Assembly (NCBI GenBank): GCA_902479075.1
Contig: CABSNK010000006.1
Coordinates: 1-64,000 of the forward strand
Direction of reading: 5' to 3'
Source: an uncultured Collinsella sp.
GTDB lineage: Bacteria > Actinomycetota > Coriobacteriia > Coriobacteriales > Coriobacteriaceae
Length of the DNA: 64,000 nt
The position numbers and the translations under genes were made by a program. Shown one piece after another: positions 37,545-45,878 of the stretch (its first letter is position 1; every line of letters begins with the position of its first letter). The notes beneath the pieces are model-generated. The model was not told where the DNA came from, did not search any database, and worked only from the letters and a program-made list of their open reading frames with translations.

Positions 37545-38465
37545 ATGGATCTTGCGATGGCACAGCGCCTCGTCGATCGCCGCAGAGCTGCCGGTCTTTC
37601 CCAGGAGGCTCTTGCTGCCCAGTTGGGCGTAAGCCGCCAAGCTGTCAGCAAATGGGAACGCAGCGAATCCTCGCCCGATACCGATAACCTTATTGCACTC
37701 GCCGCGCTGTATGGCGTGTCACTGGATGAGTTGCTATATGGGGAAGCGGCTAGCGATGTCGACACCTCGGCCGACGATGACGTTGACGCAAATAATTACG
37801 ACGAGACTGAAGGCACCGAGTCTTCTACCGAGCACGTGGATCCTGGCGGCAAGCCACTTGTCGACATTTCCCTTGCACGCGGCATTCACGTCGTCGACCC
37901 CAACAAAGGTGAAGAGGTTCATGTTGGTTGGAGCGGCATCCACGTGGCTAACGAGCGCAAGGGTGAAGAGGTCCATGTGGGGCCGGGCGGATTGCATATC
38001 GATACGCTAGAGGACGATGGACACAGCGTACATACCAATGACGACGGCACCGTCACCATCGACGGCGAGACGTTTTCCAGCTGGAAAGAGGCACACGACA
38101 AGCTCGACCATCATGGCAAGCATTTCCACACCAAGATCGGTCGCGCATGGAACGAGTTTCCCTTTCCTGCACTTGTCGTCCTCGCCTATCTCGCGCTCGG
38201 CATCATCTGCGGCACGTGGGGTATGGGGCTCTTTCTGGTCTTTCTGATTCCCATCTACGAGGCGATGGGCGACTTTATCGACCGACATCATCTCTCCAAG
38301 CTGATCGGCGTCGTCTGTGCAACAGCCGCCATTGCCTGGTTCCTCTATATGTGGCTTTGTTTGGCACAGCCCCATCCCGCATGGGTCATCCTCATCACGA
38401 TTCCCTTCATAGAGGCACTCATGTGCTGGTGCCGAAAGCAATGGAAGCGCCGCAAACAAGCCTAA
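37545..38465 (+). CDS. XRE-family membrane-anchored regulator with internal repeats
   Basis: This 306-residue protein starts with a helix-turn-helix domain (residues 5-60; GLSQEALAAQLGVSRQAVSKWERSES is the family pattern). It continues with an acidic linker, a repeat-bearing middle (GEEVHVGWSGIHV, GEEVHVGPGGLHI and a weaker third) and three or four C-terminal membrane helices (about 200-295). It probably senses a membrane or envelope state and acts on DNA near the membrane. Start 37545 has GAAAGGA upstream. It lies with a small gene between two copies of a long repeat. No target genes are evident. Confidence 0.85.
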   Translation: MDLAMAQRLVDRRRAAGLSQEALAAQLGVSRQAVSKWERSESSPDTDNLIALAALYGVSLDELLYGEAASDVDTSADDDVDANNYDETEGTESSTEHVDPGGKPLVDISLARGIHVVDPNKGEEVHVGWSGIHVANERKGEEVHVGPGGLHIDTLEDDGHSVHTNDDGTVTIDGETFSSWKEAHDKLDHHGKHFHTKIGRAWNEFPFPALVVLAYLALGIICGTWGMGLFLVFLIPIYEAMGDFIDRHHLSKLIGVVCATAAIAWFLYMWLCLAQPHPAWVILITIPFIEALMCWCRKQWKRRKQA

Positions 38466-38515
38466 GCCGTTCCAACCCGTCAACAATGCTTGGCCAACGC
38501 CGCTCGCCCCTTCCA

Positions 38516-38581
38516 AGTTGCGGTGAAATACGGACCGTTGAAGACCTTGGAGCGTCTAACAGTCCCGATTTCACCGCAACT
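38516..38581. repeat. AGTTGCGGTGA hairpin repeat, copy 1
   Basis: AGTTGCGGTGAAAT (38516-38529) is perfectly inverted at 38568-38581, enclosing 38 nt. A related hairpin is at 46929-46995. It begins 50 nt after the XRE gene stop. Confidence 0.7.
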
Positions 38582-38646
38582 CACGAATGGACAGGGCAAT
38601 TCCAACACGGGAACTGGCATTTAACTCGCCGCATGCCAAGAAAAAG

Positions 38647-38782
38647 GCCGATTTACTACGATGAACTCGATGAGGCCGACCACACCCATCTTTTTCAAAA
38701 ATCGGCAAGCTTTCTACCTGCGGTTTTACTTTCACCCTTTTCGGCATGGTCGAAGGCATTCGAATCATCGTAGTAATTAGGC
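38647..38782. repeat. 136-bp imperfect palindrome
   Basis: Arms 38647-38664 and 38765-38782 match in 16 of 18 positions (shared TTACTACGATGA). No gene lies inside. With the preceding hairpin it occupies the gap between the XRE gene and the next small gene. Possibly a MITE-like remnant or structured RNA. Confidence 0.55.
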
Positions 38783-38913
38783 GCATTTTGTAGCAAACGG
38801 TTCATTCAAGCTCGAACTCGAAGACCGATGGTCCCCTCATCCACGGCTGTGAGCGAAAATACCAAATAGAATAAAAATCGAATGGCTAAGTCTGTTTGGT
38901 GAACGGAGGCAAT

Positions 38914-39243
38914 ATGGGCGAGGTAACTGAAAGCGACTGGAAGCTGTTTAAAGAGCTGCTCCCAAAATGGCAAGAAAGCTATATGGAAATGCTCATCGGC
39001 CAGTACATCGAGATACTGAACGGTGGCAGTGAAGCGTCCAGTAGATTTTGGGCGTTAGAAGAGCGTATCAATAGGGACAAGCTGTCCTCAGGAGTGCTTG
39101 TGAACGATATTCGCCGCAGCACCATGCGTTATGAGATAGCCAACTTGCTTTCCGATAACGTTATCACGCTCGACGACCTTGACGGTTTCACCGAAGACAT
39201 TAATGGCTACGCACGACGTTGCATCGGTCGGCAAGAACGCTGA
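38914..39243 (+). CDS. Small conserved hypothetical protein
   Basis: This 109-residue soluble protein begins MGEVTESDWKLFKELLPKWQ and is predicted mostly helical. It resembles small conserved proteins of Firmicutes and Actinobacteria that are often labelled multidrug transporter without basis, as no membrane helix is present. The start at 38914 has GGAGG just upstream. It stands alone between palindromes and the second copy of the ~310-bp repeat. Function unknown. Confidence 0.7.
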   Translation: MGEVTESDWKLFKELLPKWQESYMEMLIGQYIEILNGGSEASSRFWALEERINRDKLSSGVLVNDIRRSTMRYEIANLLSDNVITLDDLDGFTEDINGYARRCIGRQER

Positions 39244-39262
39244 GCGACATGCGCATCCAACG

Positions 39263-39573
39263 CCGCTGTACTGCATAAACCGCCCCGCCGGATGCATATT
39301 TCGGCTGGGTGGTTGCTTTTTGCCCACGGGTACCCCAGGGGGCGGCGTGCAAATCCCGGAGTATTCAGCATCCCGGAGTCCGCGGGCGCGGGAATGGGTG
39401 CACAAAACCGCGTTGAAAGCCTTGATTATGAGCCCTCGGCACCTCAAGGATCGCTCATTTTTACAGTATGTGGCTCATGGCGCCTGCTTTTCGCCCAAAA
39501 TCCAGTATGCAGGCACCCACGGCTGCTGAAAACTCCCAAAAATGCACGCTGCACCCCACCCTAGGCATCCGCA
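39263..39573 (+). repeat. ~310-bp intergenic repeat, copy P2
   Basis: The second copy of the element at 37096-37405, in the same orientation and again directly after a plus-strand gene. It retains the opening hairpin with G-U pairs and the T-run. Together the two copies bracket the XRE gene and the small gene. Confidence 0.8.
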
Positions 39574-39612
39574 GCAAGAAGACGAATAGCCTCGGCCTCT
39601 CCAGTTGCCGCA

Positions 39613-39733
39613 GGAGGTCCCAGGGCTTACCTCCCAAATCTTTCCGCAGGACGGAAGGGCCCCGCCGCGCGAAGCGCGCAGCGGGGCCCTGACATGTCCG
39701 AGGACGATTTGGGAGGTAAGCCCTGGGACCTCC
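39613..39733 (-). repeat. Double-stem 3'-end element, copy C
   Basis: Outer arms 39613-39640 and 39706-39733 pair perfectly (28 bp). The inner stem carries apical GCGAAGC. Loop strands TTTCCGCAGGACG and CATGTCCGAGGACG equal those of copy B, although the arms are unrelated in sequence. It lies 23 nt beyond the pfkA stop in pfkA's direction. Confidence 0.88.
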
Positions 39734-39756
39734 GATGGGGGCGGTTCCAGCCGAGG

Positions 39757-40836
39757 CTATTCGTCGCCGAAGCTGATGCCCAACGCCTTGGCCTCGCGCA
39801 CCAGATCGCTCTGGGGGTCGACAAACTTGAGCTTGCCGGCGACATCCTCGAGCGGCATGTGGCACATCTTGCCGTCACGTAGGGCGATCATGTAGCCAAA
39901 CTCGCCGCGTAGGCAGCCCAGCGCCGCCTCGACGCCGCACTGGGTCGCAAAGATGCGGTCCTGGGCGTCGGGCTGACCGCCGCGCTGCGTGTGGCCGGGG
40001 ATGGCGACGCGGGTCTCGCGACCGGTCTTGGCCTCGATCTCCTTGGCGATGTCGTACACGATTGACGGGCTCGTGCGCTCGGCGAGCTTCTTCTTGTACT
40101 CCTTCTTGGACAGCGCCGCGTCCTCCTTGGAGATAGCGCCCTCGGCGACGGCCACGATGGTAAAGCGGCTGCCGGTCTCCATGCGATGCTCGATGGTCTT
40201 GATGACGTTATCCATGTCGTAGGGAATCTCGGGAATCAAGATGACATCTGCGCCGCCCGCGACGCCGGCATACAGCGGGATCCAGCCAACCTTGTGGCCC
40301 ATGATCTCGATAACGAACACGCGCCCATGGCTCGAAGCGGTGGTGTGGATGTCATCGATGCACTTGGTGGCGACGTCGATGGCGCTCGTAAAGCCAAACG
40401 TCAGCTCGGTGCCCCAGGTGTCGTTATCGATGGTCTTGGGCAGGGCGATAACGTTGAGGCCCTCTTCGCGCAGACGGTTGGCGGTCTTGGTGGAGCCGTT
40501 GCCGCCCAGCATAAACAGGCAGTCGAGCTGCAGCTTATGATAGGTGTGGACCATCGCGGGCACCTTCTCGACGCCATCGGCCTCGGGGGTATCCAGGCGC
40601 TTGAACGGCGTACGGCTCGTGCCCAGGATGGTGCCGCCGCGGGTGAGGATGCCGCTAAAATCGGCGGGCGTCATGACGCGGAATCTGCTGTAGATAAGGC
40701 CCTGGTAGCCGTCCTCAAAACCATAGATCTCGATAGGTTCTTCGCTATTTGTCATAAGCGTTTTGACGATGCCACGCATAGTGGCGTTGAGTGCCTGGCA
40801 GTCGCCGCCACTGGTAAGAAGACCGATCCTAAGCAT
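39757..40836 (-). CDS. pfkA: 6-phosphofructokinase
   Basis: This 359-residue glycolytic enzyme phosphorylates fructose-6-phosphate. It shows GGDCQALNATMRG at the N-terminus, GGNG at 111-114, PKTIDND at 133-139 and the substrate loop GHTQRGGQPDAQDR. At the phosphoryl-donor positions it has Gly (as in ATP enzymes) in the first motif but Lys (as in PPi enzymes) in PKTIDND. This mixed pattern leaves the donor, ATP or pyrophosphate, uncertain, with ATP more likely. It is monocistronic, with a double-stem element at its 3' end. Confidence 0.9.
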   Translation of the reverse strand: MLRIGLLTSGGDCQALNATMRGIVKTLMTNSEEPIEIYGFEDGYQGLIYSRFRVMTPADFSGILTRGGTILGTSRTPFKRLDTPEADGVEKVPAMVHTYHKLQLDCLFMLGGNGSTKTANRLREEGLNVIALPKTIDNDTWGTELTFGFTSAIDVATKCIDDIHTTASSHGRVFVIEIMGHKVGWIPLYAGVAGGADVILIPEIPYDMDNVIKTIEHRMETGSRFTIVAVAEGAISKEDAALSKKEYKKKLAERTSPSIVYDIAKEIEAKTGRETRVAIPGHTQRGGQPDAQDRIFATQCGVEAALGCLRGEFGYMIALRDGKMCHMPLEDVAGKLKFVDPQSDLVREAKALGISFGDE

Positions 40837-40975
40837 GATGAATCCTTCCGGGCAAGTTATAACATGCGCATAAGTTTACCCCCGCACACTGTTGATACGG
40901 GGTAAAACGTGTTAGCTCAAGCGTATGGAAATGTAAACAACGTCAGGCGAGCGTAAGGCCGACGGGCTTGGTTCC

Positions 40976-42061
40976 TTACAGTGCGAAGGCGTCGACGTCG
41001 CCCCAGTGGCGGCGCAGCGTAATAGCGGCGGCGGGTTCGGTATTGTCAAAGACGACCGACCATTGCGTATTGCTGGTGATGTCTTCCGGATTGGGCTCTT
41101 GCGCTGCGGCGCGCAGAGCCTTCCAAGCGACTGCCTCGTCTTGGGCACCGACATGGGCGTCAAGGACATCGGCGATTGCGACGGCGCGCTCTTTGCCATG
41201 GCCCAGCTCGCCATTCTTTTGGTTGGGCAGCACTTCGTCGCCATAGCAGGCGTAGAAATTCGCAACCTGGCGTACGGGAGTCGCTTTGAAAGCGCGGTTC
41301 GGATCGCGCGGATCCCACTCTACTACGTGCGCGTCACCGGCGGCGTCGTTGATAAAGAAGTGGTAATCGCGTCCTGCCATGGCGTGCATGTCGTAGGCGG
41401 AAAGCAGGTCGACAGCTTCTTGCGTGGTGGCGGCACGGTCGAGCACCAGACGGATGGCGAGCGAGGTATTGATGACGGGACGTTGCGTTTCCTGGTCACA
41501 GGGCTTGGAATCCAGGGTGAGTACGGCAATGGACACGCCGCATTCGTTAACACCATCGAGCTGGGCAAACGGGCCCATCAACGCCGCGGCGCGTCCGGCG
41601 ACGGAGTCAAGCGGAGTGTTATCGCCCAGGTTGTTAAGGGCGGCAAGCCCGATGGAAGCATAGCCGCCGCGTGGGTGATTGCGCACCAGCAGCGCCGAGG
41701 TGTCGTCCTTAAAGTCGTAATTGCGACCGGTGCGCACGCGACCTTCGGCATCTACGGCGACAAAAGCGCTGCAGGCAAACTGGGGCGCCTGGACATGTGC
41801 CGGCACACCGGGCAGCACCTGCGCCACCACGGCATCGATGTAGGTCTGGTCGTCGCGCACGCCAGCGGCGATGATGCGATCGAGATCGTAGTCGTAGGCG
41901 ATGTCGATTGCGTACAGGTCATAGCCATCCGCGTAGCCGGTCAAGCGTTTGAGCGACGCGGCGGACTTGATTTGCTTGTGATAAACGATACCGGTGGCAG
42001 CGGCAAGGCCGACGGCGACTCCCGCGACACCGCAGGTGATGGCAATGTTACGTGGCTTCAT
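40976..42061 (-). CDS. Membrane-anchored linear amide C-N hydrolase (choloylglycine hydrolase/acylase superfamily)
   Basis: A 361-residue Ntn-type hydrolase with a hydrophobic N-terminal signal anchor (residues 5-25). The probable nucleophile is the Cys in FACSAFVAVD (about residue 96), followed by the family RTGRNYDF segment with Arg and Asp, and NECGVSIAVL and NTSLAIRLVLD further on. Nucleophile activation would need removal of the preceding ~95 residues, as in C45/penicillin-acylase-like members. It is probably exported or membrane-tethered. Bile-salt hydrolase activity is possible but not supported: true bile-salt hydrolases begin at the Cys. Substrate unknown. Confidence 0.8.
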   Translation of the reverse strand: MKPRNIAITCGVAGVAVGLAAATGIVYHKQIKSAASLKRLTGYADGYDLYAIDIAYDYDLDRIIAAGVRDDQTYIDAVVAQVLPGVPAHVQAPQFACSAFVAVDAEGRVRTGRNYDFKDDTSALLVRNHPRGGYASIGLAALNNLGDNTPLDSVAGRAAALMGPFAQLDGVNECGVSIAVLTLDSKPCDQETQRPVINTSLAIRLVLDRAATTQEAVDLLSAYDMHAMAGRDYHFFINDAAGDAHVVEWDPRDPNRAFKATPVRQVANFYACYGDEVLPNQKNGELGHGKERAVAIADVLDAHVGAQDEAVAWKALRAAAQEPNPEDITSNTQWSVVFDNTEPAAAITLRRHWGDVDAFAL

Positions 42062-42222
42062 GACGGCTCCTCTCGTCCTGTTAGCGCAATTGTCGCAAAA
42101 GGAGCGCGGGCATGATGGCTCAACTTGGTGAGTGGCGCGGAATTAAGCACGGAATGAAGAGTGCGGCGCTGGCGTGGCGGGGTATGCTGGAGGGGACCAT
42201 CAACCCAGCGAAAGGGGAGAGC

Positions 42223-43608
42223 ATGACGGATCAGGAAACGCCCGAGCGCGCGCATGTGACGGCCGATGATATCGAGGCCGCCAACGACCTTATCGACTTT
42301 ATCGAGGCATGCCCCAGCATGTTCCACACGGCGGCGACCATTATGGCCGAGCTCGACGAGGCGGGCTTTACCTACCTGCCCGAGAACGCGGCGTGGGATA
42401 TCGAGCCGGGCGGGCGTTATTACACGCAGCGCAACACTTCGAGCGTTGTTGCCTTTAAGGTGGGCGAGGACCTGGCTGCTACGTGGGGCGAGGACGGCGT
42501 TGCCGGCGACTATCATTTTCAACTGACGGCGTCGCACAGCGATTCGCCGACGTTTAAGGTCAAGGCCGTGCCCGAACTCGACGGCGCGGGCGAGACGCTG
42601 CGTCTGAATACCGAGGCCTACGGCGGCATGATCGACTATACCTGGTTCGATCGCCCGCTGGCGCTTGCGGGCCGTGTGTTGGTACGCGAGGGCGACCGTA
42701 TTGAGAGCCGCCTGCTTGCCACCGAGCGCGAGGTCGCTATTATCCCGAGCCTTGCCATCCACATGAACCGCGGCGTTAACGAGGGCTTTGCTCCCAACCG
42801 AGCCGTCGACCTGTGCCCGCTCATCAGCGCCGGCGAGCTTAAACAGGGCGACTTTGATGCTCTGATCGCCGACGAGCTGGACGTTGAGCCCGAGCAGATT
42901 CTGGGTCGCGACCTGTTCCTGGTCAATCGTCAGGATGCGCGCATTTGGGGCTGGGCCGACGAGTTTATCTCGACGCCCAAGCTCGACGACCTGGCCTGCG
43001 CTTACACCTCGCTGCAGGCATTTTTGGGTTCCGAGAACGCGCACGACGTCTCGGTCTTCTGCTGCTTTGATAACGAGGAGGTTGGCTCCGAGACCAAGCA
43101 GGGCGCCATGTCGACGTTCTTGGCCGACGCGCTGCGCCGCATCAACGGATCGCTGGGCTTTGACGACGAGTCGTACCATCGCGCACTTGCCGCCTCGATG
43201 CTTGTGAGCTGCGACAACGCGCATTCCGTGCATCCCAACCACGCCGAGAAGTGCGATGCCCGCAACCAGGTTGTGCTCAACGGCGGCATCGTCATCAAGG
43301 AAGCCGCCAACCAGCACTACTGCACCGATGCCTTTAGTCGCGCGGTGTTCCAGGCCATCTGCGATGACGCCGACGTGCCCACGCAGGCCTTTGCCAACAA
43401 GAGCGATATGGCCGGCGGCTCCACGCTCGGCAATCTGTCCAATATGCAGGCGAGCATGCATGCCGTGGACGTGGGCCTGCCGCAGCTTGCCATGCACTCG
43501 AGCTACGAGACCGGCGGCGTGCGCGACGTGATGTACGCTATCCGCGCCCTCACGGCCTTTTACGAGCGCGACCTCCATATCAACGGAGCCGAAAGCGTGG
43601 AGCTCTAA
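42223..43608 (+). CDS. M18-family aminopeptidase
   Basis: This 461-residue metallopeptidase removes N-terminal, often acidic, residues in the cytoplasm. Metal-binding and catalytic segments are ASHSDSPTFKVK (first His/Asp), LDDLACAYTSL, CCFDNEEVGS (catalytic Glu pair), and AMHSSYETGG (last His). Start 42223 is preceded by AAAGGGGAG; a 37-residue upstream extension is not homologous. It is monocistronic and ends directly in a hairpin repeat and a strong terminator. Confidence 0.9.
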   Translation: MTDQETPERAHVTADDIEAANDLIDFIEACPSMFHTAATIMAELDEAGFTYLPENAAWDIEPGGRYYTQRNTSSVVAFKVGEDLAATWGEDGVAGDYHFQLTASHSDSPTFKVKAVPELDGAGETLRLNTEAYGGMIDYTWFDRPLALAGRVLVREGDRIESRLLATEREVAIIPSLAIHMNRGVNEGFAPNRAVDLCPLISAGELKQGDFDALIADELDVEPEQILGRDLFLVNRQDARIWGWADEFISTPKLDDLACAYTSLQAFLGSENAHDVSVFCCFDNEEVGSETKQGAMSTFLADALRRINGSLGFDDESYHRALAASMLVSCDNAHSVHPNHAEKCDARNQVVLNGGIVIKEAANQHYCTDAFSRAVFQAICDDADVPTQAFANKSDMAGGSTLGNLSNMQASMHAVDVGLPQLAMHSSYETGGVRDVMYAIRALTAFYERDLHINGAESVEL

Positions 43609-43647
43609 AACCTGCCAAAAAGGGACAGGTTCATTTTGGCAGGTTTT
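43607..43647. repeat. Dispersed CCTGCCAAAA hairpin repeat, copy 2
   Basis: AAAACCTGCCAAAA (43607-43620) is perfectly inverted at 43634-43647 around a 13-nt loop. The left arm overlaps the stop codon of the M18 peptidase gene, so it may act as its first terminator. Confidence 0.8.
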
Positions 43648-43694
43648 ATCTGGGCAAATGCAAAGGATGAAACCGAACTAGATTGGTGATGCGT

Positions 43695-43729
43695 AGCCGC
43701 CGAGGTGCAATGTGCCTCGGCGGCTTTTT
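43695..43729 (+). terminator. Terminator
   Basis: An 11-bp perfect stem starting AGCCGCCGAGG, then a T5 run. It lies about 90 nt after the M18 gene. Confidence 0.85.
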
Positions 43730-43771
43730 GTGCACGGAGCACGGCTAATACTTATTTATTGCTATACATGC

Positions 43772-43800
43772 TTTACGTATTTACCATAGAGTTTTATGAT
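43772..43800 (+). promoter_or_regulatory. Promoter of the toxin-antitoxin pair
   Basis: TTTACG (43772-43777) and TATGAT (43795-43800) are 17 bp apart in a notably AT-rich patch 25 nt before the antitoxin start. The ATAATTAT dyad just downstream would suit antitoxin binding. Confidence 0.6.
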
Positions 43801-43825
43801 AATTATAAAGTATTAAGGAGGGGTT

Positions 43826-44206
43826 ATGACCACAACAGCCGCTCAGATCAACGTACGTCTCGATGCCGATCTTAAAAGGAGTGGGGACGCCGCTCTCTCC
43901 AGGGCCGGTATGACGCCGAGCCAAGCAGTGCGAGCGCTCTGGCAGCTTGCAGCGTCGCTGGCCGATCGCCCCGGTGCGCTCGAGGATATCCTGCTGCCCA
44001 ATCGTGCCCGGGCGGAACAGCGCGAGCGCGAAAAGGCCGCCAAACGTAAGCTCGAGCTCATGGATCAGGGGTCGAAGCTGTTCGCTGCCGCTTGCCGTGA
44101 GTCGGGAATCGATCTGGTTAGGGCTCAGCCATCGGACGACGAAGAGCTCAAACGGAATGCCTATGCGGATCGCTATGGCGAGGAGATGAGCTGGCTCTAT
44201 GAGTGA
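43826..44206 (+). CDS. RelB/DinJ-family antitoxin
   Basis: A 126-residue antitoxin. The N-terminal ribbon-helix-helix (INVRLDADLKRSGDAALSRAGMTPSQAVRALWQ) binds DNA as a dimer and represses the operon. The charged C-terminal half (KRKLELMDQGSKLF onward) probably wraps the toxin. The start follows AAGGAGGGG. It overlaps the PIN gene by 8 nt, ensuring coupled translation. RelB/DinJ domains usually pair with RelE/YafQ toxins, so pairing with a PIN nuclease is a mixed arrangement. Confidence 0.87.
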   Translation: MTTTAAQINVRLDADLKRSGDAALSRAGMTPSQAVRALWQLAASLADRPGALEDILLPNRARAEQREREKAAKRKLELMDQGSKLFAAACRESGIDLVRAQPSDDEELKRNAYADRYGEEMSWLYE

Positions 44207-44690
44207 GAATCCTAAGCGCATCTTGGTTGACACCAACGTGTGGCTTGATTATTTCATCCCTTCACGACGCGGTCGTTCGGCGGCAATTGAGTTTTTGCGT
44301 GATGCGTGTACGGCTCAGGCTGAGCTGATGTATGCGGCGACATCGTCCAAAGACCTGTTCTATTTGATTTCGAGCGAACATAAGGCGTGGTATCGGCGCG
44401 AGCATGGCTCGCTATCCCAAGATGCCGCCGTGGCGGCGACATCACTTGCATGGGATTGCCTCGACGTGTTGTCGCAACTTGCCACGCCGGTACCCTGCGA
44501 CCTGAGTGACATATGGATGGCGAGCAAGCAGCGTAATCTCCATAGCGATTACGAAGACGATTTAATCATCGCTGCGACAATGCGCGCAAAGGCAGATCTC
44601 CTGGTCACCAACGATGCCAAACTCTGTTCACACGCACCCGTCGCAGCAATGAGCGTAGAAGACGCAAAGAATTACTTAGCAACGCTCTAA
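44199..44690 (+). CDS. PIN-domain ribonuclease toxin
   Basis: A 163-residue PIN-fold nuclease, the probable toxin of the pair. Acidic metal ligands are visible in LVDTNVWLDYF (first Asp), SDYEDDLIIAA (middle Glu/Asp) and LVTNDAKL (last Asp). It overlaps the antitoxin by 8 nt. Such toxins cut RNA, often tRNA or mRNA, when the antitoxin is degraded. All catalytic residues are present, so it should be functional. Confidence 0.88.
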   Translation: MSENPKRILVDTNVWLDYFIPSRRGRSAAIEFLRDACTAQAELMYAATSSKDLFYLISSEHKAWYRREHGSLSQDAAVAATSLAWDCLDVLSQLATPVPCDLSDIWMASKQRNLHSDYEDDLIIAATMRAKADLLVTNDAKLCSHAPVAAMSVEDAKNYLATL

Positions 44691-44822
44691 CAATTTGAAG
44701 ACCCCACAGGTTGAGCAAAAGTCAGCGAGAGCCTGCCGTTTGAGCCAAGGTGCCGTGAAATGAAAAGGCGCTGACCTTCTGGTCGCGCCTTTGAAATTGA
44801 ACGGCAGATTGGCCAAACGGCG

Positions 44823-44888
44823 GGCTCGCAGCGTCGACCGGTCCGCCGTTCGTTAGAACGGCGGAACCCATGGGGCTCGCAGCGTCGA
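44823..44888. repeat. Short direct repeat
   Basis: GGCTCGCAGCGTCGA occurs at 44823-44837 and 44874-44888, 51 bp apart, with related flanks (AACGGCGGAAC). It lies between the PIN gene and the dehydrogenase 3' end. Confidence 0.5.
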
Positions 44889-44923
44889 GGGGTTCCGGCG
44901 TTTGGTAAAACGGCGGAACAAGA

Positions 44924-45859
44924 TTAGTGCTCGATCCAACAACGTAAAGTTTCGCCGGCCTGCAGGTGACGCAGATTCTCCGCGGCAATGTCGACGACGT
45001 TGTTGAGGGTGGCGGCTAGATGGAACCAGCCAGAGACGTGCGGTGTGATGAGCATGTTGGGCGCATCCCACAGCGGGCTTGTCGCGGGCAGGGGCTCGGG
45101 GTCGGTGACGTCGACCGCGGCGCCGGCGAGATGTCCCGACTCCAAGGCGGCAACCAAGTCGTCGGCGACCACAAGGTCGCCGCGGCCGCCGTTGGCAAAG
45201 AAGGCGCCCGGCTTCATCGCGGCGAAGAACTCGGCGTTCGCCAGGCCGCGGGTCTCGGGTGTGCTCGGCATAAAGGATGCGACGATGTCTGCCTCTGCCA
45301 GGCGCTCAGGTAGAGCGTCCATGCCGTCCATGTCCTCAAACACAATGGGGTAGACGAGTGGATGGCGCTTGATGCCGCGGACGTGCGCGCCCATGTTGCG
45401 GCAGAGCGTGGCAAAGTGGCCGCCAATGTCGCCCGCGCCCAGCACCAGCACGTTGGCATTTTTGAGCGAGGTAACCGGCCCCAAATCCTCCCAGCGATGC
45501 TCGCGCTGCAAGTCGTGATAGCCGGGCAGGCGCTTCATCATGGAAAGGACCATGGCAAACATGTGCTCGCTCACGGCCTGGCCGTAGGCGCCGATCGAGC
45601 AAGACAGCTTGGCTTCAGCCGGCACGGTGCCGGCGGCCAAGTAATCGTCATAGCCGGCGGTCTGCAATTGCAACAGCTGGAGATGCTCGCATGCGGTAAG
45701 CAAGGCAGGGTCTATGTTGCCCAAGATTACGTCGGCGTTGGCGACCTGCTCACGCGTGATGGCGTCGGAGCTCGTGTAGATAAAGTCCTCGCCCGGAGCA
45801 CTCGACTCAAGAATTGCGCGATGGCGGTCGTTGACGGGCAGCAAAACCAGGATGTTCAC
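44924..45859 (-). CDS. D-isomer-specific 2-hydroxyacid dehydrogenase
   Basis: This 311-residue NAD-dependent enzyme interconverts a 2-keto acid and a D-2-hydroxy acid. The Rossmann motif is VLGAGDIGGHFA (about residue 140). Substrate and catalytic residues appear as NGGRGDLV (Arg), the Asp/Glu in DVTDPEPLP and the His in ITPHVSGW. The Gly-rich loop and catalytic triad suit the family, but which acid is reduced cannot be told. It stands alone, flanked by a hairpin repeat. Confidence 0.88.
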   Translation of the reverse strand: MNILVLLPVNDRHRAILESSAPGEDFIYTSSDAITREQVANADVILGNIDPALLTACEHLQLLQLQTAGYDDYLAAGTVPAEAKLSCSIGAYGQAVSEHMFAMVLSMMKRLPGYHDLQREHRWEDLGPVTSLKNANVLVLGAGDIGGHFATLCRNMGAHVRGIKRHPLVYPIVFEDMDGMDALPERLAEADIVASFMPSTPETRGLANAEFFAAMKPGAFFANGGRGDLVVADDLVAALESGHLAGAAVDVTDPEPLPATSPLWDAPNMLITPHVSGWFHLAATLNNVVDIAAENLRHLQAGETLRCWIEH

Positions 45860-45878
45860 AAGCAGTCATCTCCGCTCA

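Noticed and set aside
40976..42061. Bile-salt hydrolase annotation for the Ntn-type amidase
   Set aside because: True bile-salt hydrolases begin at the catalytic Cys after Met removal; here the Cys is about 95 residues in behind a signal anchor, so only the superfamily is supported.
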